Assembly (NCBI RefSeq): GCF_002368095.1
Contig: NZ_AP018227.1
Coordinates: 608,488-672,487 of the forward strand
Length of the DNA stretch: 64,000 nucleotides
Origin: Calothrix parasitica NIES-267
GTDB lineage: Bacteria > Cyanobacteriota > Cyanobacteriia > Cyanobacteriales > Nostocaceae
Direction of reading: 5' to 3'
Positions within the stretch are counted from its first letter, which is position 1, and each line of letters starts with the position of its first letter. Made by a program: the position numbers and the translations under genes. Of this stretch, positions 63,401-64,000 are shown one piece after another. The notes beneath the pieces were generated by a model. It was given only the letters and a program-made list of their open reading frames with translations, was not told the origin of the DNA and searched no databases.

Positions 63401-64000
63401 GACATACAAGTCCGATATGGAGAGTCAAAATTGCTCCCAACGGTAAAATTGTAGTCAGCGGTAGTTCGGATTCTTATTTAAAAATTTGGGATATTTCTAC
63501 AGGAATTTGTCTAAAAACCTTAGACGAACATAAGGATAGTATTCTTTCGATTGCATTTAGCCATGACAGCCGAATCTTAGCTGGTGGAAGTAAAGATAAA
63601 ACTATAAAGCTTTGGGATTTAAATACGGGAGAATGTATCAAAAACTTAATTGGTCATAGTCATACAATACGTTCTCTAGCTTTTAGTAAAGATGATAAAA
63701 CTATTTTTAGTGGAAGCACAGATTCTACTATAAAAATTTGGTCAGTTAATGATGGGGAATGCTTAAAAACAATAAAAGGTCATAATTCCAGAGTTAGAAA
63801 AATTGCTCTTAATTCAAAAGATACAGTAATTGCTAGTTGTAGCGATGACCAAACAATCAAACTTTGGGACACCGAGACAAGAGAATGTTTCAAGACTTTA
63901 CAGGGATGCAGTCATTGGGTTGTATCTGTAACTGTTAGTCCTGACGGTAAAACTATTATCAGCGGTAATAATAATCAAACAATAAAATATTGGGATATTA
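60451..64000 (+). CDS. NACHT-type NTPase with pentapeptide and WD40 repeats (open at right edge)
   Basis: ATG 60451 opens a frame with no stop through 64000 (1183 codons so far). Layout: helical N-terminus (1-150), a low-complexity spacer (KDKERGGKGDKGN, about 179-191), an alpha/beta domain (about 195-330; GWFETLGYRFEKYEVWEDNY, RRNRYDRVLVRGIAGEAG) that may be a Mrr-like nuclease, NACHT NTPase with Walker A GEFGTGKT (376-383) and Walker B LLLIFDGFDEMA (about 455-466), a helical region, pentapeptide-type LEGKDLSGAVIKGGNFSDAI (about 820-855), and at least eight WD40 repeats from about 863. This is the STAND/bacterial NLR layout found in antiviral proteins. Effector type and ligand are inference. 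Confidence 0.85.
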   Translation, partial: MLDLGILIDLLGITIPIKKFQRNERIIQILKQYNLDPEHPPEDFNGIYVYTLVEYGLGKPKPLLKIFRQEEIKTAFREAFDANNPTILLSSVDSFLDAYKLGDDIKALNIDIKRELAAFAAIFIEVAKKTRNPAEVLTSQEINSLHQRVINLQERLDRLPTLEGIRSEIARLLPGDEKDKERGGKGDKGNLILFSFSQQMKGWFETLGYRFEKYEVWEDNYFEWVIHIPVRRNRYDRVLVRGIAGEAGLSDVMSLGRSVDEQKTDEGWLVAARRVSRAARDEVDKEENRHLECYSFDELIDQDADFEDYLDWLEEEVKRRGIDRKYVSLACTKEEIDFSTKRRIGVSRYDERDGWIDGYLDTWLDDPAKEHISILGEFGTGKTWFSFHYAWIALQRYRDAQKRGVERPRLPLIITLRDYAKALNVENVLAGFFFTQHNIRLNSEVFEQLNSMGKLLLIFDGFDEMAAKVDKQQMVNNFWELAKVVAPGAKVILTCRTEHFPEAKEGRALLNAELQASVANLTGETPQFEVLELEKFNDEQIRQVLSHESESGTVEKVMGNSQLLDLARRPVMTDLIIEALPEIEAGKPVDMSRVYLYAVRRKMERDIKSERTFTSLADKLYFLCELAWEMLSTDQMSLNYRLFPNRIRQLFGDVVKEQKDLDHWHYDMMGQTMLVRNAEGDYTPAHRSLLEFFVAYKFAGELGILADDFVEVVREQFDGSNPVSEQLYKWGEYFQRNRDNHQKTLVLGFESEFLEKLKETFGYQLLTKAVLDLLVGMVDKKNGVEKLLGVIEETKGKSEKEVGYVGGNAVTLIVKVDNTALEGKDLSGAVIKGGNFSDAILSNVNFEETNLVDCEFTKPFGLVISLAFSPDDKLLVTGGGDGEIRFWEVDSGKQISSFRAHNNWISWIAFSPDGKILASSSRSSVIKLWDFKTGEPLRTLRGHTDKARQISFNHSGTILVSSSDDLTIKLWDVSTGKCINTLQGHTSPIWRVKIAPNGKIVVSGSSDSYLKIWDISTGICLKTLDEHKDSILSIAFSHDSRILAGGSKDKTIKLWDLNTGECIKNLIGHSHTIRSLAFSKDDKTIFSGSTDSTIKIWSVNDGECLKTIKGHNSRVRKIALNSKDTVIASCSDDQTIKLWDTETRECFKTLQGCSHWVVSVTVSPDGKTIISGNNNQTIKYWDI

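Noticed and set aside
1-64000. tRNA, rRNA or full-length transposase genes
   Set aside because: None found by eye on either strand; only miniature non-autonomous elements are present.

Overview
The window reads as chromosomal DNA of a filamentous, probably heterocyst-forming cyanobacterium (Calothrix/Rivularia/Nostoc-like; genus not determinable from this alone). Evidence: PipX next to PipY, CrtR, an Hlip, SepF, DUF3086/DUF3119 proteins, the HIP1 palindrome GCGATCGC at 5596, 16192, 27774, 35116, 47890 and 55983, AT-rich DNA, and intergenic regions full of heptamer-type short tandem repeats and small palindromic insertion elements. I saw no tRNA, rRNA, CRISPR array or full-length transposase gene.

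Layout. 1-165: start of a gene leaving the window on the left (minus strand). 1.1-5.7 kb: cell-surface polysaccharide genes (rfbD, rfbA, two glycosyltransferases). 6.1-16.4 kb: housekeeping block with pyruvate kinase, CrtR carotene hydroxylase, chorismate mutase, SppA protease, then an envelope-lipid group (MlaE-type permease, DUF3119, DUF3086, PlsY). 16.6-18.3 kb: a 39-bp tandem array, a textbook promoter overlapped by a perfect inverted repeat, and a three-domain fusion protein (XRE helix-turn-helix + Clp N + Uma2). 18.3-24.9 kb: lipoprotein, SDR proteins, HemE, and an RtcB ligase carrying an in-frame repeat insertion. 25.0-26.9 kb: a split HipA-like kinase / HipA-N-HIRAN pair. 27.1-38.8 kb: metallophosphoesterase remnant, Der, EcfT, a chorismate-binding synthase, pipX-pipY-sepF-proC, and a Ski2-like helicase. 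39-40.2 kb: a membrane-protein gene split by a 210-bp miniature element whose removal restores the frame.

41.0-52.6 kb is the most distinctive region: twelve consecutive minus-strand genes encoding three Rieske oxygenases, a plant-type ferredoxin, two ferritin-like di-iron proteins, a fatty-acid-hydroxylase/sterol-desaturase family protein, a GH3-type acyl-adenylating enzyme, a hexapeptide acyltransferase-like protein, a possible GNAT-like protein and two small membrane/secreted proteins. No PKS or NRPS gene is present. It looks like an oxygenase-rich biosynthetic locus of unknown product.

53.8-59.3 kb: an orphan histidine kinase, a WD40 protein, a small membrane protein, an Hlip and alanine dehydrogenase. 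59.3-60.4 kb: nested palindromic elements. 60451 to the right edge: a large NACHT-type NTPase gene with a possible nuclease-like domain, pentapeptide and WD40 repeats, open at the window end, resembling bacterial NLR-like defence proteins.
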